This document shows, piece by piece, positions 54,995 through 64,000 of a stretch of 64,000 nt of DNA. The stretch is from Trissonchulus latispiculum (taxonomy: Eukaryota > Nematoda > Enoplea > Enoplida > Ironidae), in NCBI GenBank assembly GCA_030248195.1, contig JASAND010012846.1:1-64000 (forward strand), given 5' to 3'. Both the position numbers and the translations under genes were made by a program. Each line of letters opens with the position of its first letter. Position 1 is the stretch's first letter. A model generated the notes under the pieces. It saw only the letters and a list, made by a program, of their open reading frames with translations, did not search any database and had not been told where the DNA came from.

Positions 54995-57720
54995 CAAAAG
55001 ATGCATATAAACAGCTGAAAAAATATTCTAGGTGGGCCCGGAAATCGGAATGTCAAAGGAGGGGGCCCAAATCGCAAAGTGGGGGGGACCCGAGCCCCCG
55101 GCCCCATAGTTTCACCGGAAATTTTGGTTGGGGTGGGGAGGGGGGTAAACTTCGGAAATTTGGTGGCCGACCCCCGAAATGTGATGGGGAGTACCACCCC
55201 CGAACCACAACCCCAAAATTCGGACCTCAGAAAATTAAAAAAATGGCCTAAAAACACAGGTGTAATTGGGGGGGGGATTGGGGTTACCCCCCCCCCAACA
55301 TTTTTCCAAACCCCCAAAAAAATTTTGGGGCACCCCGTCCCCATAGGTGTGGCTGGCAAAAAAGTGGGGGTGGGGTTCAGAAAAAAGTAGGGAGGGGGTT
55401 TGGCGAAAAAAAGGGGAGGGGGTCGCGAAAAGTCGATTTGGGGGAGGGGTAAGAAAAATGTTCGAGGGTCGTCGGGAAAAATCGGTTTTTCGTTAAAAAA
55501 TTGAAAAATTTTCTCAATTTACAGCTATTTCTAACGATTTTTAGCTTAATGAAACGATTTCTAGCAATTTTTCGCTAATTTTTGCTATTTTTGGAAAAAT
55601 TTCGAATTTGTAGCTAAAAATTTTCAATAAATTTTTAAAAATTTAGGTAGGGCTTTGAAAATTTTTAAGGGGGGGGGGAGGGGTCTGAAAATATCGATTT
55701 GGGGGGAGGGGTAGGAAAAAATTCTTAGGGGAGTCGGCTACCCCTACATTTGGGGGGAGAGGAGTCACCCCCCATCAAGTGCTGGGGGGTAAGCAAAAGT
55801 GGGAGGTGGGATAGTCCAAAAATCTGGGGGGGGGGGGGTAAAGTTGGTCGAAAATTTTGGGGGGAGTATTCCCCCCCACACCCCCCCCCCCTGGTGAAAC
55901 TATGCCCGCTGCCCCCTGGATCCGCCACTGCCCCCCCCCCAAAGAAAACTGGGCTTGGGAGGTCTCAAAAATCGGAAATTTAAAAAACTGTATATACCCA
56001 AACTGCACCCAAATGTCATAGCTTCACCAGGGGGGGGGGGGAACTCCCCCCATGGTTTCCTTTGGGGGGTGGGGTTGGGGGGGAGGGTATTCCCCCTCAT
56101 AATTTTTGACCAAATTTATATACCCCCCCCCCAGATTTTTTGACTTACCCTCCCCCAACTTTGGGCTACCGCCCCCAACTATTTTTGGACCCAAAAAGTT
56201 AGCTAAATTTGGTCGAAAAATGGTCATTTTTTGAAAAAGTTTTCTAAAATTTTGACCTAAAATCGCTTTAAAACGGTGCAAAAACACCTAAAACGTTAAG
56301 AACAAGCCTTATTTTGATGAAAAAAGGGCTAAATTACAAAAAATTTTGCATTTTTTGGCCTTTTTTCAAAATTTCTGAGGTCAGAATTCTGGGGGGGGGG
56401 GTTGGGGGGTATTTACCCCCATCACATTTCGGAGGTCGGCCAAGAATCCAAGATTTACCCCCCCCCCAGACCCAAAGTTCCAGGGACACTATGACGTCCC
56501 CCCAAATTTTCGAACCCCTTCTTGGCCCCCCCCCCAACAATTTTGGACATACCTGCGCCTCCCCGAACTTTCGGCTACCCACAACCGCCCAACAGCAACC
56601 CCCCCCCGCCACTGCCCCCCCCCAAAGAAAACTGGGCTTGGGGGTGTGGGGGGCGGGGGCATAGTAGTTTCCCTGGAAATTTTGGTTGGGGGAGGGGTAA
56701 GCTATGGAAATTTGGTGGTCGACCCGCGAAATGTAATGGGGGTACCCCCCCGAACCCCCCCCCCAAATTGGGACCTCAAAAAATCCAGAAAATGGATTAA
56801 AAATGCAAAATTTTCTGTATTTTAATGCTTTTTCGGAGAAAACAATGCTTGTTTTGACAGTTTTAGGCGTTTATTGGCGGTTTTAAAGCGATTTTGAGTT
56901 AAAATTTGAGACAAAATTTTCAAAAAATGACCATTTTTGGGCAAAATTTAGCTAACTTTTTGGCTCCAAAAACGGCCGGGGGGGTTGGGTGGGGGTAGCC
57001 GAAAGTTGGGAGAGGGTATGTCGAAAATTTTGGGGTGGGGGGGGGGCAAAGGGGGTCGCAAATTTTGGTGGGGAGTACCATAGTTTCACCGGAAATTTTG
57101 GTTGGGGGGGGGGCAAGCTCCGGAAATTTGGTGGTCGACCGCCAAAAAGTGATGGGGAGTACCCCCCCCCAACCCCCCCCCCCCAAAATTCGGACCTCAG
57201 GAAATCCAAAAAATGGCCTAAAAATGCCAAATTTTCTGTATTTTAACGCTTTTTTCGTCAAAACAAGGCTTGTTTTTATCATGTTAGGCGTTTTTACACG
57301 GTTTTAAAGCGATTTTAAGCCAAGAATTGAGAAAAAATTTTCAAAAAATGACCATTTTTTGGCAAAATTTAGCTAACTTTTTGGCCCCAAAAAGTACTGG
57401 GGAACCAAAAGTGGGGGGAGGGAAAGTCAAAAAATCAGGGGGGGGGGGGTAAAGTTGGTCGAAAATTTGGGGGGGGGACCCCCAACCCCCCCCCTGGGGA
57501 AACTATGGGGGGGGGGTCTCAAAAATCGGAAAATTAAAAAAAACTGTACCCAAACCGCACCCAAATGTCATCCTTTCAACCGGGGGGGCGGGTATATACT
57601 CCACCCCAAATTTTCGAACCCCTTTGCCCCCCCCCCAACAATTTTCGACATACCTGCGCCTTCCCAACTTTCGGCTACCCACAACCGCCCAACAGCAACC
57701 CCACCCCACCCCCACCCCGA
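54995..57720. repeat. nested/tandem C/G-homopolymer repeat array
   Basis: At least three diverged, partly inverted copies of a roughly 600-700 bp unit, marked by TCACCGGAAATTTTGGTTGG (55108, 57085; variant 56676), CTACCCACAACCGCCCAAC (56575, 57676) and CAGTGGCGGATCC-type hAT ends (complement at 55915). G and C runs of 8-14 bases are scattered throughout. The proline/glycine-rich frames are by-products. Confidence 0.75.
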
Positions 57721-58438
57721 CCAACGACAATGCTTTAAAACCATTAAAAACCTCAAAATATATCAACAAAATGAAGCTTACAAACTTATTGAAGATTATT
57801 GAAGCTTCCAGCATCAGAATTTGATTTGCAGCATCAACATCTAGGTTTCATAAGTCTCAATGGTAAAAATTTAAATTTTCAAGAAACTTGAAAAAATGAG
57901 GGATATTGCAATTTTTTACATAACTAGCTTATTTCTAGCTATATTCTACATATTACTGCCAGTTCCCAGCAAGTTTCATACCAAGACAACGTAGGTACTA
58001 CAAGTTTGGCATTTTAACAAAAAATCGGGTTTTATGCTTGCTGTAAGGTTTCTGTAAGGTTAGGTGTAAAGCACTCTAAATGGTTGATTGTTAGAAATCC
58101 GTGCCGATTTGCAGGTAAAAACATGGACAAATTCTGTTACAGCCACAGCTGAGAGAGGTTAAGAAAAATTTGAATATACGATTGGTACGCATTTGCCCAC
58201 GGTATATATCAGTATACTCAAACCGATTCAAATCTTAGCAAACAGAAGGTTGGAGGCTTGCTTCCCTATTCATGTTTTCCCCTACCCTGACAATATTCGT
58301 TCGAAAGATCTCTCTCTGTTCTACAATTCTACTTTTTAAGGTGCTGGTTTCCTTCCGGGTATTTTTTACTCATACGGCTTTAATCCTTTACGTAAATAGC
58401 TAAGAAAGTTTTGGTTCTTGGCCTTTGGCTTCCACGGG
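57721..58438. other. non-coding, nothing recognised
   Basis: AT-rich DNA, no bounded repeat or coding signal. Confidence 0.4.
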
Positions 58439-58692
58439 CCGATGTTATCAAGCATCTCAACTTTGGTTGAAACTTCAACCCGGGTTGAGATTGGGGTTGA
58501 AAATTTCGACCCCATGTTATCAAAACAGGGTTGAATAAACCCGGGTTGAAATAACAGGGTTGGGGTTGAAATTCAGGTTGAGTTTCAACCCATTGTTATC
58601 ATTAAATTTGGGTTGGTTTTCGGGTTGAAATAGTCGAATCTCAACCCTCCTCAGTGAGGAGGGTTGAGATTTCAACCCGGGTTGAAATAACA
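58439..58692. mobile_element. foldback repeat of GGGTTGAAA/TTTCAACCC words
   Basis: Dense in GGGTTGA and TCAACCC in both orientations, with TGTTATCA several times. Ends GATGTTATCA... and ...AATAACAGAG are approximately inverted. No TSD found. Confidence 0.55.
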
Positions 58693-59473
58693 GAGAACAA
58701 CGAACCCGTCTCTTTTTATCAATTTTATTTTATCAATTTTGTTTGATCAATCAATTTACATTGAATTCAAATGCAAAACATTTGTAATGGAATTGGTAAA
58801 ATTTGAGGTTAAAACCTATTTAAAATGGCTGAAAAATGTTCAAAACTAGTAAATCAGTGAAGTAGAACCTCTATGCTACGGATTTGTGAAGAAGACCGAC
58901 GATCATCAATATGGAATGTAGTTATTTAACAATGTCCAAGCATTAATTGTATAAAATGTTTTATGTTTGCCAAGCCAGAGTTGTCTAGTACTCAACATTA
59001 AGGGAAATTCTTAAATAGGGTCCAAGGTTTGCACTCAATTAGGTTAGAAATCCTAGTCGCGTTGATGATTTTAAGTATAATTAAGTTTAAATATAGTTTA
59101 AGTTACTAACAATATTAATCTAAAAGCTGTAAACGATGGGTTAATTCGGTCACCTATTCCCTAATCACCGGAGTTGTCACTCCACTCGACCTTAAACAGC
59201 AGTGTCTTGATAAAACTTAAAGAATTTTGAAGAAAATCAGTGAATTGTAACTCCCCACGAAGGAAAACATCAACAATTTGACTAATCTTACGCGTATTAA
59301 TGAGTTGTCACTCATAACTTGAGCCAAGAATGGCCCTTTTTTCACCACTTTGTACGTTTTCCATTGACTAAACATGAATTAGCAGGAAGTCATTGACTCG
59401 TAATAGGCAATTACACGCCTACCGAGCGGAAAATTGGTCGTAAAGTTACCTTTACAGTGGAAATTCACACTAA
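58693..59473. other. non-coding, nothing recognised
   Basis: AT-rich. GAGTTGTCACTC-like words at 59168 and 59302 only. Confidence 0.4.
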
Positions 59474-59836
59474 CAGCCGGTTGCACCAAATATGATTAAC
59501 TTCTAACTAAAATGTTATTAGCTAGTCTTAATCTTATTCTAGTCAGTTTCTCCGTTGCACCAAGTTAGTTAGATTTTAAAATCAGATTAACCCTAAACCA
59601 ATCAGTATTTTTCCCAGATATGCTCCAGCGAATCAAATACAAGCTGATGTCACATGATGACTTTAGTTAGATTTTAATCAGATGTTAGTGAGAAGTTAGT
59701 CAAATTTTAATTTTACCCTTGACTAGAATTAAAATCTAACTAACTTTTCATTTGGTGCAACGGAAAATGGCCTTAATTAGAATTTAATTACAGATTAGTC
59801 TAATTAGATGTTAGCCAGATTTGGTGCAACCGGCCG
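59474..59836. mobile_element. PIF/Harbinger-like MITE, AGTTAG/ATTAGAT type
   Basis: Ends CAGCCGGTTGCACCAAAT and complement of CGGCCGGTTGCACCAAAT. TAA on both sides (59471-59473 and 59837-59839). Interior repeats TAGTTAGATTTTAATCAGA-like words in both directions. Confidence 0.65.
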
Positions 59837-59839
59837 TAA

Positions 59840-60652
59840 AACTAACAAATATTGGAAGATGGTTCGATTCTAGGCGTTAAATAGCTAAGTACGTAATTAG
59901 ATATGGTTAATTAGTGTTAATTATTATTAATTAGGTACTAATTAGTTAATTTTGACGATTTTGGTCCGAAACATGACTTGGGCTTATATGAAAGAGAATT
60001 CGATGCTGATTTCAAAAATCCAAACCCGACGTTTTAACTCCAAAAATTAAGAAAGTTATAATTAAAAATGTTTTTATTAAGATTACATTTTTGTTGTGTA
60101 ATCTTAACACTCCAAAAAGGAGTGTTCTAAAAAGGTTTTATTTTGGTTTGACTTAAGTCAAACCTTTTCTTTTCCCTTTTCTTTTCTTCCTCCTGTTGGG
60201 CCTCTTTCTTCTAGGACCCGACAGTTGTCTTCCCCTTGAGCTTTGGCCGAAGACAAAGCCAGCAAGGAGGAAAATGAAATCAACGTAGTTTTCGGCCCAA
60301 GTCATGGCAAAAAGGGGGGCCGTTGCCCTTTATTGATAATAAAATCCTAATAAAAAGTAGGTAGATAAACGTACGTATGCATATATATGTTAATTATGTA
60401 TTTTATAATTTCTTGAAAATTATGCAATTTACGCAATAACTACTTGAAGCTCGGAAACTTCGTAAATTTGTCCCTTTGGTTGCGTTTATGTGTTAAAGAA
60501 AGTTTGGCAAAATTTTGCTAAAATTCAGGACCCGAAATATATCAAAAAAGGGTCAGTTGGAGGGCAATAATTCTAAAATTTCATTAATATTGACCCTCGG
60601 CGGCCAGCTGGCTCACCTCGCCGCTGCGCCCCATGTGTAAAAGGTGGCAAGC
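59840..60652. other. non-coding; three consecutive stem-loops
   Basis: AAGATTACA/TGTAATCTT (60079-60105), AACACTCC/GGAGTGTT (60106-60126) and the 20 bp perfect palindrome GGTTTGACTTAAGTCAAACC (60145-60164). GGCC-rich sequence follows. No coding signal. Confidence 0.55.
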
Positions 60653-60680
60653 TTCTAGAAAGTTCCAGAACTTTTTAGAA
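60653..60680. promoter_or_regulatory. heat-shock element array
   Basis: TTCnnGAAnnTTCnnGAAnnTTTnnGAA: five of six inverted pentamer units are perfect. This exceeds the three units normally bound by a heat-shock-factor trimer. A TCAGTT/TCAGTG initiator-like sequence lies about 100 bp downstream (60777-60790). The transcript it would drive is unknown. Confidence 0.6.
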
Positions 60681-61319
60681 GCTTTGCCTTAAAATCAAAG
60701 GAAAATCCGCCTCCAAACTCACTAATGACCTGTCATCGGGCTGCGAGCAAAACTGTCAGCTCGACCCCAAAATTTTCAGTTTCAATCAGTGTTCGTTGAG
60801 TTGTGGCCGAGGTAGGCTGCTTTTTGCACCTCCTTTAGGTGCGCCTCCAGTGCAATTGTCATTGCATGGGGATTCAAACGCACCCTCCCTGGTTAGGACA
60901 CATAGGGACTTCTTCTCTGACCCACACTGGTCAGAGAAAATGAGATTGAGTTTTTCAACAGGAACACTACCTTTATTGCCTTTTGGGTTTATTATGCCCG
61001 GCCAAGCCAGCATGTCTCCGGCCCTTGTGGGCCTATTTTTGGGAGGCCTACGGGCCAATTTTCATTTACATTGAAAGGCCTTTTTGGCCATTTTTTATAT
61101 ATGACTCTTGAGGCCTTCGGCCCAATTTTCTATGCTTTGTTACGAGGGCAAATGGCCAGTTTTTATGTACTTTTTGGGCCGTTGAGCCCCGTTTTTCTCA
61201 GTATCTTGGGCCTAAGGCCAGTTTTTATTTCTCTAGCATGCGTGGGCCTTGAGCCACTTTCAGTTCCTTTATTTTTGATCGTTATTAATATTATTTTATG
61301 ATTTTAATAAAAGGGACAG
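60681..61319. other. GGCC-rich region downstream of the heat-shock elements
   Basis: Quasi-repeats of GGCCnnnTTTTTATnT between 60990 and 61255. Overlapping frames of about 90 codons exist on both strands at 60786-61074; neither has a recognisable domain. Might be the leader of a retroelement or a non-coding transcript; undecided. Confidence 0.3.
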
Positions 61320-61356
61320 CTCATGTAAACCCCTCCTGTTTGATGGAGGTCTTGAG
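61320..61356 (+). ncRNA. conserved 37-nt hairpin motif, copy 1
   Basis: CTCA/TGAG outer stem, GTAAAC internal loop, CCTCC/GGAGG inner stem and an 8-nt loop TGTTTGAT. See copy 2 at 62307. Strand is arbitrary. Confidence 0.45.
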
Positions 61357-62306
61357 AATTGACCCTACTTTTGTTTTTCTGTTCTTATATTCGAAACTCT
61401 CTACTATCGAGGTTTGCTGACCTCCGCCTCTCGTTATTCTATTCTTTCCTTTCTATTCTCCTTTTATTTGCACTTTTCGGTCAAGCCACGACCAACACTT
61501 TTTACTATTTTTATAAGGCCCGTTTGGCCGATAATTTCGGGGTTTTGACGTAGAATACGTGACTATTAAGTGGGGACCCGTCCCCTAAGTTTGAGTTAGT
61601 GGGTCCCTTTGCTACGACCCTAGAATATTAAGCTGGTAATAGGAATAATTACCCCACAGCCAGCAACTAGGAGTTGCCGGCCTTGCTGTTTCGTCACGGC
61701 TTTGTTAAGCCTCAAAAATTCATTGTCTGTAATTTGTGATTGTTTGCTGTAGGTCGGTATTAAAAACTAATAGGTCACCGAAAGTGTGAAACGAATTTTA
61801 AAACGGAGTCCTAAAATAATCGCTTGTCGTATAATCTGTCATTTTAAATAATTAATAATCAAGCGTTTCGCGGGGAATGAACGGCTTCCCCAGTAGTTAA
61901 ACTAATTATTGTTAGTAGTTTTGGTTTTGTAATGATTGCTTAGCAATCATTACTCACGTGGCTTTCTACATTTCGAACTTTCACTCCAAAATACTACAAA
62001 GTTCCCAAAGTTCTGCGCTATAAGTCGAGTTTTAAAGTTCTAAAACTCGCACCAAAACATCCACCAATTTTTCTTTAAAGTAACAGTTAATATTATCAAG
62101 ATATGTTGAAATAATAGATAGGAAGTCAGAATAGCAAGTGCATTTAGAACTAGGTTTTGTCTGAGTTGCTTCTGAGTCTGAGTAATCACGCTTGTAGATA
62201 GAATTAGTTAGGTAGTAATTAGCTAAGAAATTGTGTGCTTGAGTGTGTGTTTGCGCGTATAAATGTGTGTGTGTGATAGTTTCTGTGATTGTACTGTATG
62301 GAGCAA
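61357..62306. other. non-coding, nothing recognised
   Basis: Pyrimidine-rich then AT-rich DNA between the two hairpin copies; GGGGACCCGTCCCC near 61570 could fold. No gene. Confidence 0.4.
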
Positions 62307-62343
62307 CTCACGTAAACTCCTTCTGTTTGATGAGGGTTGTGAG
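62307..62343 (+). ncRNA. conserved 37-nt hairpin motif, copy 2
   Basis: Same length and fold as copy 1, 31 of 37 identical, same loop TGTTTGAT. Inner stem CCTTC/GAGGG: one pair changed C-G to T-A, another T-A to T-G. Confidence 0.45.
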
Positions 62344-62712
62344 CCCTGCCAGCAATGAATAATGCTCAGGTAATAGGCAGGAAAATAGGTATACTTATGA
62401 CTCGTGTGAATAAATGCCTCCTTTTTTTCGAGGCACTGTTTTCGGTGAATACAACTTGAGCCAAACAACAATATATGCTCACAATATTCAAGGATGAACC
62501 CAGAGGATCAGAGGAGAAACTACTTTCACAAAACTCTGCTGAATTTGTGATGTTCGCTACAGTTCCGATATATAGTAGCGATGTGATGTGATGAACCAGT
62601 TCCTGGTTCAAGTTGCTGGGGTAGCATTTAGTTTAACAGTATGCGTTAATGTTATGGTCAATAAACCATATTAACACATTCCACATTCCCTCATTCCCAA
62701 AAATGAAATAGG

Positions 62713-63470
62713 ACAAGTAGGAAAAATGCTCCTTGCAGTCGCATGAAAAATACAATATGAGCCAGAAGGACAGCATTCAATTCGGGAAAAGACAAGATTT
62801 AAAATGTATAATATGAGCCAGCATTTACTTATGTAAAGAACAAGATTTAAAAGTTTAATATGAGCAGCTCCCTTTCTCGGGCTCATATTGACGCCGTACG
62901 GACAGCCCGCAGGGAGTGCTTTCTCTCTATCTTCGTCGTGTTTTGCTCATATGATTCTGATAGAGCATTCAGTCAGACATATACTTTATTGAATACACCA
63001 GATCTGTGACAGAAACTAATGGTATATGACAGCTAGCTAATGGTATATGCTGGCTACAATGACAAAAAGGAAAAGTGCGTTGTGAAAAAATACCCCAGAT
63101 TATGGTTGCGTAAATATATAATACGTAATTACGTAAATAGTGTGATATTATCAATAGTCTAAGTAGCATGTTAAGTTACTCTGTGCAGGCTCCTGGGGGG
63201 GGCGGCTCTGAGCAATGTCTATTTTTACACTTACTCTAATTTTATACGTTGGCATCGATTAAGTTGCGTACACAACATCGTTCCCAAGGCGTCAATATGA
63301 GCCCGAGAAAGGGAGCTGCTCATATTAACCTTTTAAATCTTGTTCTTTACATAAGTAAATGCTGGCTCATATTATAAATTTTAAATCTTGTCTTTTCCCG
63401 AATTGAATGCTGTCCTTCTGGCTCATATTGTATTTTTCATGCGACTGCAAGGAGCATTTTTCCTACTTGT
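62713..63470. mobile_element. ATATGAG-box long-TIR element, family C
   Basis: 758 bp; arms about 190 bp (62713-62905 and 63283-63470), near-perfect inverted copies. Arm order: ACAAGTAGGAAAAATGCTCC, box CAATATGAGCC, box ATAATATGAGCC, box TTAATATGAGC, inverted box GCTCATATTGACGCC. Outside the left end AAATGAAATAGG resembles the complement of the right flank of family A. Core without a gene. Confidence 0.85.
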
Positions 63471-63502
63471 TTAAATATTAATGGTTTTGTGCCAATTCGC
63501 AG

Positions 63503-63883
63503 CTGCGAACTATCTAACCAACTCGTGAATAAACCTGGCTTGGTTCACTTTGTGATGTATCAAAATGCAGCTCCGCCAGCGCTGCCAGTCCACTATGGTT
63601 CCAGGTTTCCTCCATTCGACTTTGATGTCTTGGCCACAAGCTTTCTTCGCAACGGCACCGGTAAGTCAGCAGCATGATTGAGTAGTTGCTTCGTAACAAG
63701 CTCTGTTAAGTTCTTGGCCCACATAGCCGATCAGAGAAAAAGCCATTGGTTTGGGACTTCATGGATGTAAAACTGGCCGAAGTCGAATCAATTCTAAACT
63801 ACATAGAAATTGCATGTGGAAAACCGGTTCTTTATTGCTTCAATAACGGTCAAATTTTATTTCAAATAAAATCGCTGCTGTAA
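63503..63883 (+). CDS. last exons of an unrecognised gene (5' partial)
   Basis: Exon 63503-63660 follows acceptor TTCGCAG and ends at a good donor (CACCG|GTAAGT); it encodes CELSNQLVNKPGLVHFVMYQ and later PALPVHYGSRFPPFDFDVLA. A second open stretch ends at TAA 63881-63883 and encodes KPLVWDFMDVKLAEVESILN and later GKPVLYCFNNGQILFQIKSL. The frames join if the 50-base intron ends at 63710 (CTGTTAAG); the better-looking TAG at 63726 would give the wrong phase. Two AATAAA signals follow (63978, 63987). Upstream exons would lie left of the family C element at 62713-63470, which then sits just before this exon. Composition is coding-like but I recognise no family. Confidence 0.5.
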
Positions 63884-64000
63884 TGCTTGGTTGCTTAAGA
63901 ATCAAAGATGCACGGCTTAATACCTATTAATTTTTCATGGACAGATCATCAGTAGTGAAGCCATACATTCAAAACGAAATAAACGTAATAAAACTTGGGT

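Noticed and set aside
55079..57800. Many proline/glycine-rich frames of 60-120 codons
   Set aside because: Present on both strands, created by C and G runs in the repeat array.
59868..59890. tRNA B-box-like GGTTCGATTCTAGGC
   Set aside because: No A-box or cloverleaf upstream; the sequence lies right outside a MITE.
61320..62343. Hammerhead ribozyme
   Set aside because: The conserved CUGAnGA and GAAA cores are absent on both strands, although CTGTTTGATG is superficially similar.

Overview
This is a eukaryotic (animal) genome segment. All multi-exon genes use GT-AG introns, the host sequence is AT-rich, and most of the window is made of non-coding repeats. The ubiquitin-conjugating-enzyme variant reads closest, from memory, to ecdysozoan versions, and the two-RA-domain protein resembles Drosophila Rau, so an ecdysozoan-type invertebrate is my best guess. 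The species cannot be fixed from sequence alone.

Layout. The left third (1-27 kb) holds most host genes: a seven-exon gene for a protein with two Ras-association domains (+, 2878-6634); a complete nine-exon bestrophin chloride channel (-, 14757-8148); and three compact single-exon coding regions on +: an eight-pass membrane protein (17835-18860), a basic serine-rich protein with a CxxC motif (19692-20333) and a single-pass membrane protein (20761-21366). A UEV/Mms2-type E2 variant (-) has exons at 35655-35800, 28887-29012 and 27658-27798. Its 6.6 kb intron contains a near full-length non-LTR retrotransposon (29114-33476) in antisense. Two terminal exons of an unrecognised gene lie at the right edge (63503-63883).

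Repeats. From about 33.5 kb to 60 kb I found no host coding sequence apart from the 35.7 kb UEV exon. The region is a mosaic of non-autonomous DNA transposons, foldback elements, satellites of 146-163 bp units, C/G-homopolymer repeats and a truncated retrotransposon. Many elements can be bounded exactly by target-site duplications (TSDs): 8 bp (hAT-like), TTA/TAA (PIF/Harbinger-like) and 9 bp (Mutator-like).

Most unusual signals: (i) a long-inverted-repeat element group (39104, 41782 and 62713, plus a half copy at 48457) whose roughly 200 bp arms share a plan of three direct ATATGAG/ATATGGG boxes and one inverted box while the cores differ; (ii) several unrelated transposons whose ends are filled with an element-specific self-complementary word; (iii) a 2A-like peptide at the retrotransposon N-terminus; (iv) two satellites sharing one core; (v) a 37-nt hairpin present twice with a compensatory base-pair change; (vi) a perfect heat-shock-element array. 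No pathway links the host genes; they look like ordinary neighbours.
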